DNA from: an uncultured Lachnospiraceae bacterium
GTDB taxonomy: Bacteria; Bacillota; Clostridia; Lachnospirales; Lachnospiraceae
Length of the DNA: 8,291 bases
Assembly: GCA_910588285.1 (NCBI GenBank)
Contig: CAJUQB010000152.1
Location: 1 to 8,291, forward strand
Reading direction: 5' to 3'
Each line of letters begins with the position of its first letter. Within the stretch, counting starts at the first letter, position 1. A program made the position numbers and the translations under genes. This document shows positions 1-6,517 of the stretch, in pieces. Below the pieces are notes generated by a model. That model was not told the DNA's origin. It ran no database searches and saw nothing but the letters and a program-made list of their open reading frames with translations.

Positions 1-429
1 GATGCAGTGGGTATCCGTCACAATGGCGGGCTTGCCGAATACATCCCCCATGATCAGGTTGGCGCTCTTGCGTCCCACGCCCGGAAGGGCCAGCAGCGCG
101 TCAAAATCATCGGGTACTCTGCCGCCGTACTGCTCCAGCAGAAGCTTCATACAGGCGCTGATATCCCGGGCCTTGCTCTTCCCCAGGCCGCAGGGGTGCA
201 CAATTTGTTCAATCTCCTCCAACGGCGCCTCGGCTAAGGCCTTGACATCCGGAAAGCGCGTATACAGCTTCTCTACCACTACATTCACCCTGGCATCCGT
301 GCACTGGGCAGCCAGCCGCACGCTCACCAGCAGCTTCCAGGCCTGGTCATAATCCAGGGTGCATCCGGCATCCGGGTACTCCTTCTTCAAACGCTCTATG
401 ATTGCAAGAGCCAGTTCCTTTTTTCTCAT
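1..429 (-). CDS. nth: Endonuclease III, N-terminal 143 residues (runs off window)
   Basis: DNA base-excision repair glycosylase/AP lyase that removes oxidised pyrimidines and cuts the abasic site. The visible part has the helix-hairpin-helix motif LPGVGRKSAN (about residues 115-124) with catalytic Lys121, followed by TDTH with catalytic Asp139. These match Lys120 and Asp138 of the E. coli enzyme almost exactly in position. The segment SVRLAAQCTDARVN (about 36-49) matches the conserved AQ.TD..VN region. The family is about 210 residues long, so roughly one third, including the C-terminal Cys residues of the [4Fe-4S] cluster, lies beyond the left edge. The ATG at 429 follows GGAGGA at 437-442 with a 7-nt spacer. 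It is last in line after the lipoprotein gene but appears to have its own promoter at 450-478. Family assignment is secure. Confidence 0.95.
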   Translation of the reverse strand, partial: MRKKELALAIIERLKKEYPDAGCTLDYDQAWKLLVSVRLAAQCTDARVNVVVEKLYTRFPDVKALAEAPLEEIEQIVHPCGLGKSKARDISACMKLLLEQYGGRVPDDFDALLALPGVGRKSANLIMGDVFGKPAIVTDTHCI

Positions 430-436
430 GGTATTT

Positions 437-442
437 TCCTCC
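437..442 (-). promoter_or_regulatory. Ribosome binding site of nth
   Basis: GGAGGA 7 nt upstream of the ATG at 429. With the predicted start of transcription near 443, the transcript would begin almost directly at this site. Confidence 0.75.
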
Positions 443-449
443 AGAGCCT

Positions 450-478
450 ATTATATCACATCTCTCCTAATATTCCAA
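450..478 (-). promoter_or_regulatory. Predicted sigma-A promoter for nth, extended -10
   Basis: On the minus strand a perfect TATAAT (450-455) is preceded by TGA, giving an extended -10. A TTGGAA -35 (473-478) lies exactly 17 bp upstream. The -35 overlaps the last codons of the upstream lipoprotein gene and the spacer contains its TAG stop (467-469). Transcription should start near 443, leaving a leader of about 14 nt. Seen by motif only. Confidence 0.65.
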
Positions 479-1768
479 TGATACAATTTTCAAAAAATAA
501 TGCCCCCTGGGCTCGGCATATTCCAGGGAATGGAACACAATCATATGATCCCCCTCCACACTGAGCCGCTCTACGGAATCCTGGGTACCGCGATACAGAA
601 TCTTCCGGCCAAAAGCCTCCCCCTCCAATATCCTTGCCCCGCTGATCTGATAGGTGCCGGGGGTAATCCACTCTGCCAGAAACACATGATCCCCCTTCCC
701 GCAGACACAGACCTCCATCCCCTCTGTCTGAAACAGCTCCGTTCGCGTTGCCTGTCCGCCGATATCCCCAATCAGGCACAGCAGGCCTCCCTCCTCCTGG
801 ACAAAGAGGCCTGCCTGGGTGTATTTGATGGGAGAAGCTGTCCCCTTGAAATATTCAGGCAGGGAGGACATAATCATTTCATCCATATCAATCAGCCAGT
901 TATTGGCTGGAGGAATCACGTCATTGATATCCATATCACTGTCTGTAGAAGTTCCGCCTGTAGAAGCTCCGCTTCCTGCGGCAGCGCTGGAGTCCTTATT
1001 CTGTGCCATCATATCCAGAGCCCTGCCGGACATGAGCAGTTCAAAATCCTCCCGTACATAGACCTCTGAGCCGTCCGCACTGGGCAGGACGCTTCGGACG
1101 GCAGCTCCCCTGCCCTCCAGATTAAACTGGGTTTTGTCCACCCTTAAGGTTTTGTCCGGCTGTTCGTTAATCTTATACCGGGTGATCTGCCAATCCTGAT
1201 AGGGATCATAGCCGGCCCCATCCTGCCAGGTGAAAAGGCAGGTTCCATCGTCGCTCCACGCATACTGATAGACTTCGTTTGTTTCTCTGGTTTCCCAGAA
1301 AAACTGCATTCCCTGGTTCTCCACAGAAAAAAGGACCAGCTGATTCAGTCCCTGCTCCTCCATGATCCGTTCGTAAGCAAGGTATTGGCCTCCCGGAGCA
1401 AAAAAGGCGTTAAAAATACTGACATTGCCCTCTTCTACATAAATGTCATCCAGAATTCGCTCCTGCTCCATATCGACCTTGAGGCACTGGCTGGTGTCGT
1501 TTGCCATATCTCTTGTCAGAAGATAAATCACATTGTCTCCCTTCATTCCTATGCCCGGATAGATCATGGATTCTATGGGGCCGTCACTGTTATATTCCAG
1601 GATCCGGCCAATCTGAATGGTTTCGGAATCCGGATCCGCATCTGCTAAGGGCGGCAGGGTGATCGTCCTGGTCTGGTCTGCCCTTTGGCAGCCAACAGCC
1701 TCTGCCATCAAAAGGCCGGCCAAAAGGATGGTATATATTGTATGTTTGATCTTGTTCATGCCTCTCAT
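467..1768 (-). CDS. Large surface lipoprotein with beta-propeller-like repeats, partner of the two-component system
   Basis: A predicted 433-residue secreted lipoprotein. The N-terminus has a positive stretch (RGMNKIKH), a hydrophobic core (about 11-22) and a lipobox ending AVGC with the lipidated Cys at 27; Ala at -3 is acceptable but less usual than Leu. Several segments resemble WD40/TolB-type blades: FFAPGGQYLAYER (122-134), AWSDDGTCLFTW (170-181) and SVLPSADGSEVYV (226-238). A flexible Ser/Gly/Thr/Ala linker (about 258-278) separates this part from a C-terminal beta-rich domain. The ATG forms an ATGA overlap with the kinase stop and has AAGGAGG at 1773-1779, favouring this start over Met4. 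It is the last gene of the asnB operon. I infer a role outside the membrane, perhaps modulating the kinase sensor domain. I do not recognise a named family, and no catalytic motif is visible. Confidence 0.85.
   Translation of the reverse strand: MRGMNKIKHTIYTILLAGLLMAEAVGCQRADQTRTITLPPLADADPDSETIQIGRILEYNSDGPIESMIYPGIGMKGDNVIYLLTRDMANDTSQCLKVDMEQERILDDIYVEEGNVSIFNAFFAPGGQYLAYERIMEEQGLNQLVLFSVENQGMQFFWETRETNEVYQYAWSDDGTCLFTWQDGAGYDPYQDWQITRYKINEQPDKTLRVDKTQFNLEGRGAAVRSVLPSADGSEVYVREDFELLMSGRALDMMAQNKDSSAAAGSGASTGGTSTDSDMDINDVIPPANNWLIDMDEMIMSSLPEYFKGTASPIKYTQAGLFVQEEGGLLCLIGDIGGQATRTELFQTEGMEVCVCGKGDHVFLAEWITPGTYQISGARILEGEAFGRKILYRGTQDSVERLSVEGDHMIVFHSLEYAEPRGHYFLKIVSLEY
943..972 (-). repeat. 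15-bp tandem duplication in the lipoprotein linker
   Basis: Two adjacent 15-bp units, 943-957 and 958-972, differ at a single base. In frame they encode the paired pentapeptides GASTG and GTSTD inside the flexible linker. The unit length is a multiple of three, so gain or loss of a copy keeps the frame. Confidence 0.8.
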
Positions 1769-3279
1769 AGCCCCTCCTTCTTCCCAGCAGCCGGAAAGCA
1801 GATGGTAAATATGGTCTCCTGGCCCGGAACACTGGCTGCGCGGATGCTCCCGCCATGCTCTTCCATAATCTTTGCCGAGATGGTAAGGCCAAGCCCTGAG
1901 CTTCCCAGCTCCCGGGACAGGTTCTTATTGGCCCGGTAAAAAGGCTCGAAAATATTGGCAAGCTCCTCCGGCTGGATGCCAGGCCCCTGATTGGCCACGG
2001 TAATCTGAATCTCTTCTCCCTTCCGCCCAATGCCAAGGCGGATCTCCTGCTGGCTTTCCCCGTATTTGATGGCATTGTCAATGACATTGATCAGAACCTG
2101 GCGGATCCGGTCCTCACAGCCAAAGACGAAGAAGGGCCCCTCCTCTTCCAGGAGCGTCAGCCGGCAGCCGTACCGGCTGGCCTTGATTTCCAGGATATCG
2201 CACACATTTTTCAGGATCCCGGCAAGCTCCAGCTGCCGGCTCTCTGCGATACTGTCTTTGTTCTGCAGCTCCAAAAGCTGCACCACCATCTGGTGGAGCC
2301 TGGTGCTCTCCTTCAGGATATGGTTCGTGCCGGTGTAAAAGAGCCCTTCGTCCCTAAGGCCGTTTTTTTCCAGCAGCTGGGCATAGCCGGAAATGGTGGT
2401 AAGGGGTGTTTTCAGCTCATGGGTTACATTATTGTAAAATTCCTGGCGGCTGTGCCAGAGCTGCTGGATATGGTTCTTATCCTCCAGGATCTTCTCAAAC
2501 TGGCCCTTGATCACCTGCAGCATTTCCAGGTAATTGTGGGACAGCTCCCCGATCTCATCCCTGCGCCGTTGAAATTTCAGGCTTCCCAGAACCTCCGTAT
2601 CCAGCATCCCTTCCGTGAGCCGGCCTGCAACCTCGCTGGAGGCGCGGCTTAAGCTCCGGATGGGGGAAAGGATTCGGGAGATGGTCAGCCACAGTACCAG
2701 GCAGATCAGGCCAAACAGCAATACGGCGATCTTCAGCACCCCTGTCAGCGCCTCCCACTCCAGGGCATAGGTCTCCCCATAATCAAAATAGAAGCTGGCA
2801 AGGCCAATCTGCTGTGTTTCCAGAACAATAGGCATAGAAAAATACACCTCACACCGGTTGTCCCCCTGGAAAGCCAGTGTAAAGGCGCTCTCATTCTCTT
2901 TGGCCAGCCTGAAATCCTCCCGCTCTGCGGGCAGGGGAAACTGTGCCTCATTCCCCTCCAAAAACACACCATCGATATCATACAGGGCAATCTCTCGGTA
3001 TCCAGCGCTTTTAAGCTGATTTACAATCTCTCTCTTATACTCCGCAAAGCTTGCCCGGTCCATCTGGTTGCTGTTCAAAAGCAGGGTCTGCCGGACGTAG
3101 AGCAGGCTGTTGTCCCGCACCCGCATCAGTTCCTCCGTAATCTGCTTTTCCAGACGGTACTGGGTCTGCATCCTGGCAAAATAAGCCACAGACAGCATCC
3201 CAATCAGGCCCAGCGCCAGAATCCAGGCGCTGATCCGAAACAGGATGCTGTGAAAAAATCTATGTTTCCTCCGGTACAT
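1765..3279 (-). CDS. Membrane sensor histidine kinase
   Basis: Class I sensor kinase, partner of the adjacent OmpR-family regulator. From the ATG it is 504 residues. Order of parts: short basic N-terminus, first membrane helix (about 13-35), an extracellular domain of roughly 140 residues with a Cache/PAS-like stretch (IALYDIDGVFLEG), second membrane helix (about 178-200), HAMP-like linker, HisKA with H-box THELKTPLT (phosphoacceptor His287), then the ATPase domain: N-box INVIDNAIKYG (Asn402), G1 NQGPG (430-434), FEPFYR (444-449) and G2 GSSGLGL (459-465). G1 has Asn where the canonical DxGxG has Asp. A longer reading from a TTG at 3297 is possible, but the ATG at 3279 has GGAGTGGGG (3287-3295) at 7 nt. 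It overlaps the regulator gene by 20 bp and the lipoprotein gene by 2 bp (ATGA). The signal is unknown; cell-envelope state is a guess from context. Confidence 0.93.
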   Translation of the reverse strand: MYRRKHRFFHSILFRISAWILALGLIGMLSVAYFARMQTQYRLEKQITEELMRVRDNSLLYVRQTLLLNSNQMDRASFAEYKREIVNQLKSAGYREIALYDIDGVFLEGNEAQFPLPAEREDFRLAKENESAFTLAFQGDNRCEVYFSMPIVLETQQIGLASFYFDYGETYALEWEALTGVLKIAVLLFGLICLVLWLTISRILSPIRSLSRASSEVAGRLTEGMLDTEVLGSLKFQRRRDEIGELSHNYLEMLQVIKGQFEKILEDKNHIQQLWHSRQEFYNNVTHELKTPLTTISGYAQLLEKNGLRDEGLFYTGTNHILKESTRLHQMVVQLLELQNKDSIAESRQLELAGILKNVCDILEIKASRYGCRLTLLEEEGPFFVFGCEDRIRQVLINVIDNAIKYGESQQEIRLGIGRKGEEIQITVANQGPGIQPEELANIFEPFYRANKNLSRELGSSGLGLTISAKIMEEHGGSIRAASVPGQETIFTICFPAAGKKEGL

Positions 3280-3964
3280 ATTTATACCCCACTCCAAATA
3301 CCGTTAAAATCGTATCCTCTGCCAGAAGCTTCTTCCTAAGGCGCTGGACATGCATATCCACGGTCCTGGAATCTCCTGCATAATCATACCCCCAGACAGC
3401 ATCCAGCAGCCTGTCCCTGGTAAAAACCTGCCGGGGATGGCGCACCAGCCACAGAAGCAGGTCGAATTCCTTGGGGGTCAGCTTCACGGTCTCCTCATTC
3501 AGGATGACTCTGCGCTCCTTCTCATAGATCGTCACATGGTTCCCCATGGAAATCTGATCCTTATTCTGCCGCTGTTCTACCCTATGGAACCGCCGCAGCA
3601 CAGCCCTGACACGGATATTGACCTCCCGAAGGTCAAAGGGCTTGGTGATATAATCGTCCGCCCCGCAGGACATGCCGTACACCTTATCCTCCACCGCCCC
3701 CCGGGCCGTCAGCATAATCACAGGAATATGGAACTGCTCCGTCAGAAGCTGCAGCATATCTACGCCGTTCAGGTCCGGAAGCATCCAGTCCAGCAGGATC
3801 AGATGCGGATGGAGCTCCTTTGCCTTTCCGATGCCGTCCGCCCCGGTATAGGCGCATGTAACCGAAAAGCCCTCCTGGGTCAGGTCGTATTCCAGAATAT
3901 CGGCAATGGGCTTCTCATCCTCAATCACAAGGATCCGTGTTTTGGCGTCGTCTATTGCTTCCAT
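3260..3964 (-). CDS. OmpR/PhoB-family response regulator
   Basis: A 234-residue DNA-binding response regulator phosphorylated by the adjacent kinase. The receiver domain (about 9-122) shows the acidic pair Glu15/Asp16, the phosphoacceptor Asp59 in LLDWMLPDLNG, Thr86 in MLTARG and Lys108 in ITKPF. The C-terminal winged-helix domain (about 137-230) has the typical LTPKEFDLLLWLVRHP, the recognition-helix region SRTVDMHVQRLRKKL and the closing hairpin VFGVGYKYVP. Length and all key residues are normal. The ATG shares one base with the asnB stop (TAATG) and its AGGAGG (3972-3977, 7-nt spacer) lies inside the asnB coding end, so its translation is probably coupled to asnB. Targets are unknown; autoregulation of the operon promoter is plausible. 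Confidence 0.96.
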   Translation of the reverse strand: MEAIDDAKTRILVIEDEKPIADILEYDLTQEGFSVTCAYTGADGIGKAKELHPHLILLDWMLPDLNGVDMLQLLTEQFHIPVIMLTARGAVEDKVYGMSCGADDYITKPFDLREVNIRVRAVLRRFHRVEQRQNKDQISMGNHVTIYEKERRVILNEETVKLTPKEFDLLLWLVRHPRQVFTRDRLLDAVWGYDYAGDSRTVDMHVQRLRKKLLAEDTILTVFGVGYKYVPEET

Positions 3965-5880
3965 TATGATTCCTCCTGTTTCGTCTCATTTGTCTCAAAA
4001 TAAATCCGGTGCCAGATCAGAAAAACTGCCACTGTCCACAGCTTTCTGCTGTGATCGGCCCTTCCCTCCCGATGCTCCCTCAACAGCTCCAGAAGATATT
4101 CCCTGTGAAAGAAAGTATCTGCCGCTGTGCCTAAGAATAAGGCTTCCAGCTTCTGATACCAGTCCTCCTCCTTCATCCAGTTGCGGATGGGAATGGGAAA
4201 GCCCAGCTTCCGTCTGTGGGCTACCGGCTCCGGCAGGAAGGAGCGGGAGGCCTTCCGCAGGGTGTATTTGGTAACGCCCCGCCGGAATTTCATTCTGTGG
4301 GGCAGGATCCTGGCCGCCTCAAATACATCCAGATCCAGAAACGGCACCCGCACCTCCAGAGAGTTGGCCATGCTCATCCGGTCCGCCTTCAGCAGGATAT
4401 CGCCGGGAAGCCAGTACATCAAATCAATACTCTGCATCTGGTCGGAATCCGGCAGCGCTTTTAATGTATCATAGGCCTGGCGCAGCAGGCTTTCCGGCGC
4501 CTGGCCGGTTCTGCGCTTCAACAGCTTCTCCTTCTCCTCCTGGTGGAAGATGTAGGCATTCCCAATATAGCGTTCCTCCAGGGATAGGGCCCCCCGCATC
4601 AGATAGCTTCTGCCCTTAAGCTTCCTTGGAAGCCTGCTGGCCAGGGAGGCAGTTTTGCGCCGAAGTCCACGGGGAAGCCACTGGATGTATCGGAGCATTT
4701 CCGGCTCCAGGTAGATGTTATAGCCTCCGAATAATTCATCGGAGCCCTCCCCGGACAGCACTACCTTCACCTCCTTGGAAGCCTCCCTGGAAAGGAAGTA
4801 GAGGGCCACGGCAGAGGCATCCCCCAGAGGCTCGTCCAGATGATAGATCACCTTGGGGAGGGCCTGCTCAAATTCCTCTTTTGTAATATATTTGCAATGA
4901 TTTTCAATCTGAAGGCTGTCGGCAAGGCTTTTGGCTGCAGTCGTCTCGTCATACAGGGCTCCCTCATTCTGAAATCCCACGGTAAAGGTGGCGTCGCAGC
5001 CAGAGGCAGACACCAGCAGGCTGGAATCCACCCCGCCGGACAGAAAGCTTCCCACCTTCACGTCGCTGACCAGATGGCGTTCCACGGTCTTTTCCACAAG
5101 CTCCTTGACACTGCTGATCATTTCCTTGGAATCGCTTCTTTCCGACGGCATAAGTCCCGGCTTAAAATACTGTACTACCTTAAGGCTTTGGAAAGAAGCT
5201 GTCTTTTGCCCCATAGAAAAATCCGTTTGGTTCATCGTAAAATCCCCCTGGGGCGCCCGATAGAACAGATAATGGCCTGGCAGCAGCTGAAAAATCCCCT
5301 GGAAGAAGGTCTCCGGCAGCACCGAATACTGGAAGGAGAGGTACTGCTCCAGAGCCGCCTCATTCACGCTCCGCTGATAGCCCGGGTATTCCAGAATCCC
5401 CTTGATCTCCGAGGCAAAGACAAAGGTCTCCTCTGCCACTGTGTAGAAAAAGGGCTTGATTCCAAAAAAATCCCGGGCAGCGAACAGCTCCTTTTTCTCC
5501 TCATCCCAGATGGCAAAGCTGAACATGCCCCGAAGCTTCCCCAGAAGCTCTGTGCCCCACTCCTCATAGCCGTGAAGCAGCACCTCAGAATCAGAAGTAT
5601 TCCGAAAGCGATGCCCCCGCTCCTGCAATTCCTCCCGCAGCAGCTTATAGTTGTAGATCTCCCCGTTGAAGACTAATACCTTGCTGCCGGTTTCATTGTA
5701 CATGGGCTGCATGCCCTGCTCCAGATCAATGATGCTTAGACGCTGAAAGCCCAGGGCCGCCTCCCGGGAAACATATGCGCCGCTTCCGTCCGGCCCACGA
5801 TGCTTTATAACCTGCATCATACGCTCCAGAATCTGTTCCTTTTCCCTGTTTTTCCCAATCATTCCACATATTCCACACAT
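3964..5880 (-). CDS. asnB: Glutamine-hydrolysing asparagine synthetase (AsnB family)
   Basis: A 638-residue class II amidotransferase. The family makes asparagine from aspartate, glutamine and ATP; some Firmicute members instead amidate meso-diaminopimelate in peptidoglycan. The glutaminase half (about 2-210) starts with the nucleophile Cys2 (MCGICGMIG) and has Arg47, NGE (72-74) and Asp97. The synthetase half has the ATP-pyrophosphatase loop SGGVDSS (281-287), SGEGSDELFGG (376-386) and the conserved DRMSMANSLEVRVPFLD (about 500-516). All key residues are intact. The ATG at 5880 is chosen because it puts Cys at position 2 and has AAGGAG (5889-5894) at 8 nt; a GTG nine bases upstream overlaps that ribosome site and would bury the Cys. 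First gene of an operon with a two-component system and a lipoprotein. Family is certain; the physiological substrate is not. Confidence 0.95.
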   Translation of the reverse strand: MCGICGMIGKNREKEQILERMMQVIKHRGPDGSGAYVSREAALGFQRLSIIDLEQGMQPMYNETGSKVLVFNGEIYNYKLLREELQERGHRFRNTSDSEVLLHGYEEWGTELLGKLRGMFSFAIWDEEKKELFAARDFFGIKPFFYTVAEETFVFASEIKGILEYPGYQRSVNEAALEQYLSFQYSVLPETFFQGIFQLLPGHYLFYRAPQGDFTMNQTDFSMGQKTASFQSLKVVQYFKPGLMPSERSDSKEMISSVKELVEKTVERHLVSDVKVGSFLSGGVDSSLLVSASGCDATFTVGFQNEGALYDETTAAKSLADSLQIENHCKYITKEEFEQALPKVIYHLDEPLGDASAVALYFLSREASKEVKVVLSGEGSDELFGGYNIYLEPEMLRYIQWLPRGLRRKTASLASRLPRKLKGRSYLMRGALSLEERYIGNAYIFHQEEKEKLLKRRTGQAPESLLRQAYDTLKALPDSDQMQSIDLMYWLPGDILLKADRMSMANSLEVRVPFLDLDVFEAARILPHRMKFRRGVTKYTLRKASRSFLPEPVAHRRKLGFPIPIRNWMKEEDWYQKLEALFLGTAADTFFHREYLLELLREHREGRADHSRKLWTVAVFLIWHRIYFETNETKQEES

Positions 5881-5888
5881 GATCGACA

Positions 5889-5894
5889 CTCCTT
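5889..5894 (-). promoter_or_regulatory. Ribosome binding site that fixes the asnB start
   Basis: AAGGAG lies 8 nt before the ATG at 5880. The alternative in-frame GTG (5887-5889) overlaps this motif and so cannot be the initiator using it. Confidence 0.8.
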
Positions 5895-5915
5895 TTTCCT
5901 GTGTTCTATGTGCAT

Positions 5916-5924
5916 AGTATACCA
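5916..5924 (-). promoter_or_regulatory. Predicted extended -10 promoter of the asnB operon
   Basis: TGGTATACT on the minus strand is an extended -10 (TGn plus TATACT, one mismatch to TATAAT). The -35 position is poor, which fits either an extended -10 promoter or an activator-dependent one. Transcription would start near 5909, giving a leader of about 29 nt. No strong internal promoter was noticed before the downstream genes, so this probably drives asnB through the lipoprotein. Confidence 0.5.
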
Positions 5925-5997
5925 GCGGGAAATATCAGGGTTCCTATGAAACTGTATCAAAGATGTAAATTCTTCTTAAAATAATTCTATGAGGTTG

Positions 5998-6018
5998 GGG
6001 ACAAAAGGATTTTGACCC
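5998..6018 (-). terminator. Imperfect hairpin after the small lipoprotein gene, possible weak terminator
   Basis: Five bases after the stop codon at 6024, the minus-strand RNA can form a stem GGG-U-CAAAA / UUUUG-U-CCC with a 3-nt loop and one U-U mismatch. There is no run of U after it, so as a standard intrinsic terminator it would be weak. The same symmetry could be a protein-binding palindrome upstream of asnB. Confidence 0.35.
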
Positions 6019-6023
6019 GGGTA

Positions 6024-6479
6024 TCATTCTTTGGAGAAGGAAAGGCGCTCAAAGGCATCTTCCGCGGACTGCTGATCCTCCAGGCTTGCCAAAAACAGCC
6101 CGGTATTGCTGTCAGAGACCCAGCAGACAAAGTTATTCTCTATGTGATCTCCTTCATAACGATACTGAATATAGCTGCATCCATTCTGCTGGGATTCCTT
6201 CAGAATCTCAAATTCCTCCCCCTGAATGGCCTCCAGGTACTGGTCATACATATCACCTGTCAGAAAAATCCCGGTCAGAATATCCCTTCCATCCATAGAA
6301 GCCGTAAAGGTTCCCTCCTTTTGGGAAAAAGTGTACCCATCGGTAATATCCATCGCCACCTTTATCTTGTCGCCAGTCTCCACGTGAAAGGTGTAGGACA
6401 TGGTCTTCGTGCAGGCTCCAAGGCACAGTGCAAGGACCAGGGCCGTCAGTATCATATGCCATCTTTTACTGAGTTTCAT
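6024..6479 (-). CDS. Small lipoprotein of unknown function
   Basis: About 151 residues. The N-terminus is a clear lipoprotein signal: KLSKRWH, a hydrophobic core, then the lipobox LGAC with the lipidated Cys at position 23 of this start. The mature part is mostly beta-strand-like and polar with an acidic C-terminal region; I see no enzyme motif and recognise no family. Two ATG codons are possible. The one at 6479 has AGGAG at a 9-nt spacer, while the one at 6485 (two residues longer) is only 3 nt from that motif, so 6479 is preferred, though the longer start cannot be excluded. It lies 32-38 bp after the Rpn-like gene with no terminator between them, so the two are probably co-transcribed. 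It is probably anchored on the outer face of the membrane. Confidence 0.8.
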   Translation of the reverse strand: MKLSKRWHMILTALVLALCLGACTKTMSYTFHVETGDKIKVAMDITDGYTFSQKEGTFTASMDGRDILTGIFLTGDMYDQYLEAIQGEEFEILKESQQNGCSYIQYRYEGDHIENNFVCWVSDSNTGLFLASLEDQQSAEDAFERLSFSKE

Positions 6480-6517
6480 GCTCATTCTCTCCTTCCTGTC
6501 TATTTCATTCTATCGAT

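Noticed and set aside
500..1069. Plus-strand open frame of 189 codons opposite the large lipoprotein
   Set aside because: Shadow of the lipoprotein gene, which has a signal peptide, ribosome site and operon overlap.
3350..4003. Plus-strand open frame of 217 codons opposite the response regulator
   Set aside because: Mirror of the regulator gene, whose catalytic residues are all intact; no supporting start signal.
4840..5676. Long plus-strand open frame of 278 codons opposite asnB
   Set aside because: It lies entirely within the well-supported asnB gene on the other strand, has no ribosome site, and its protein resembles no family; it is a shadow frame.
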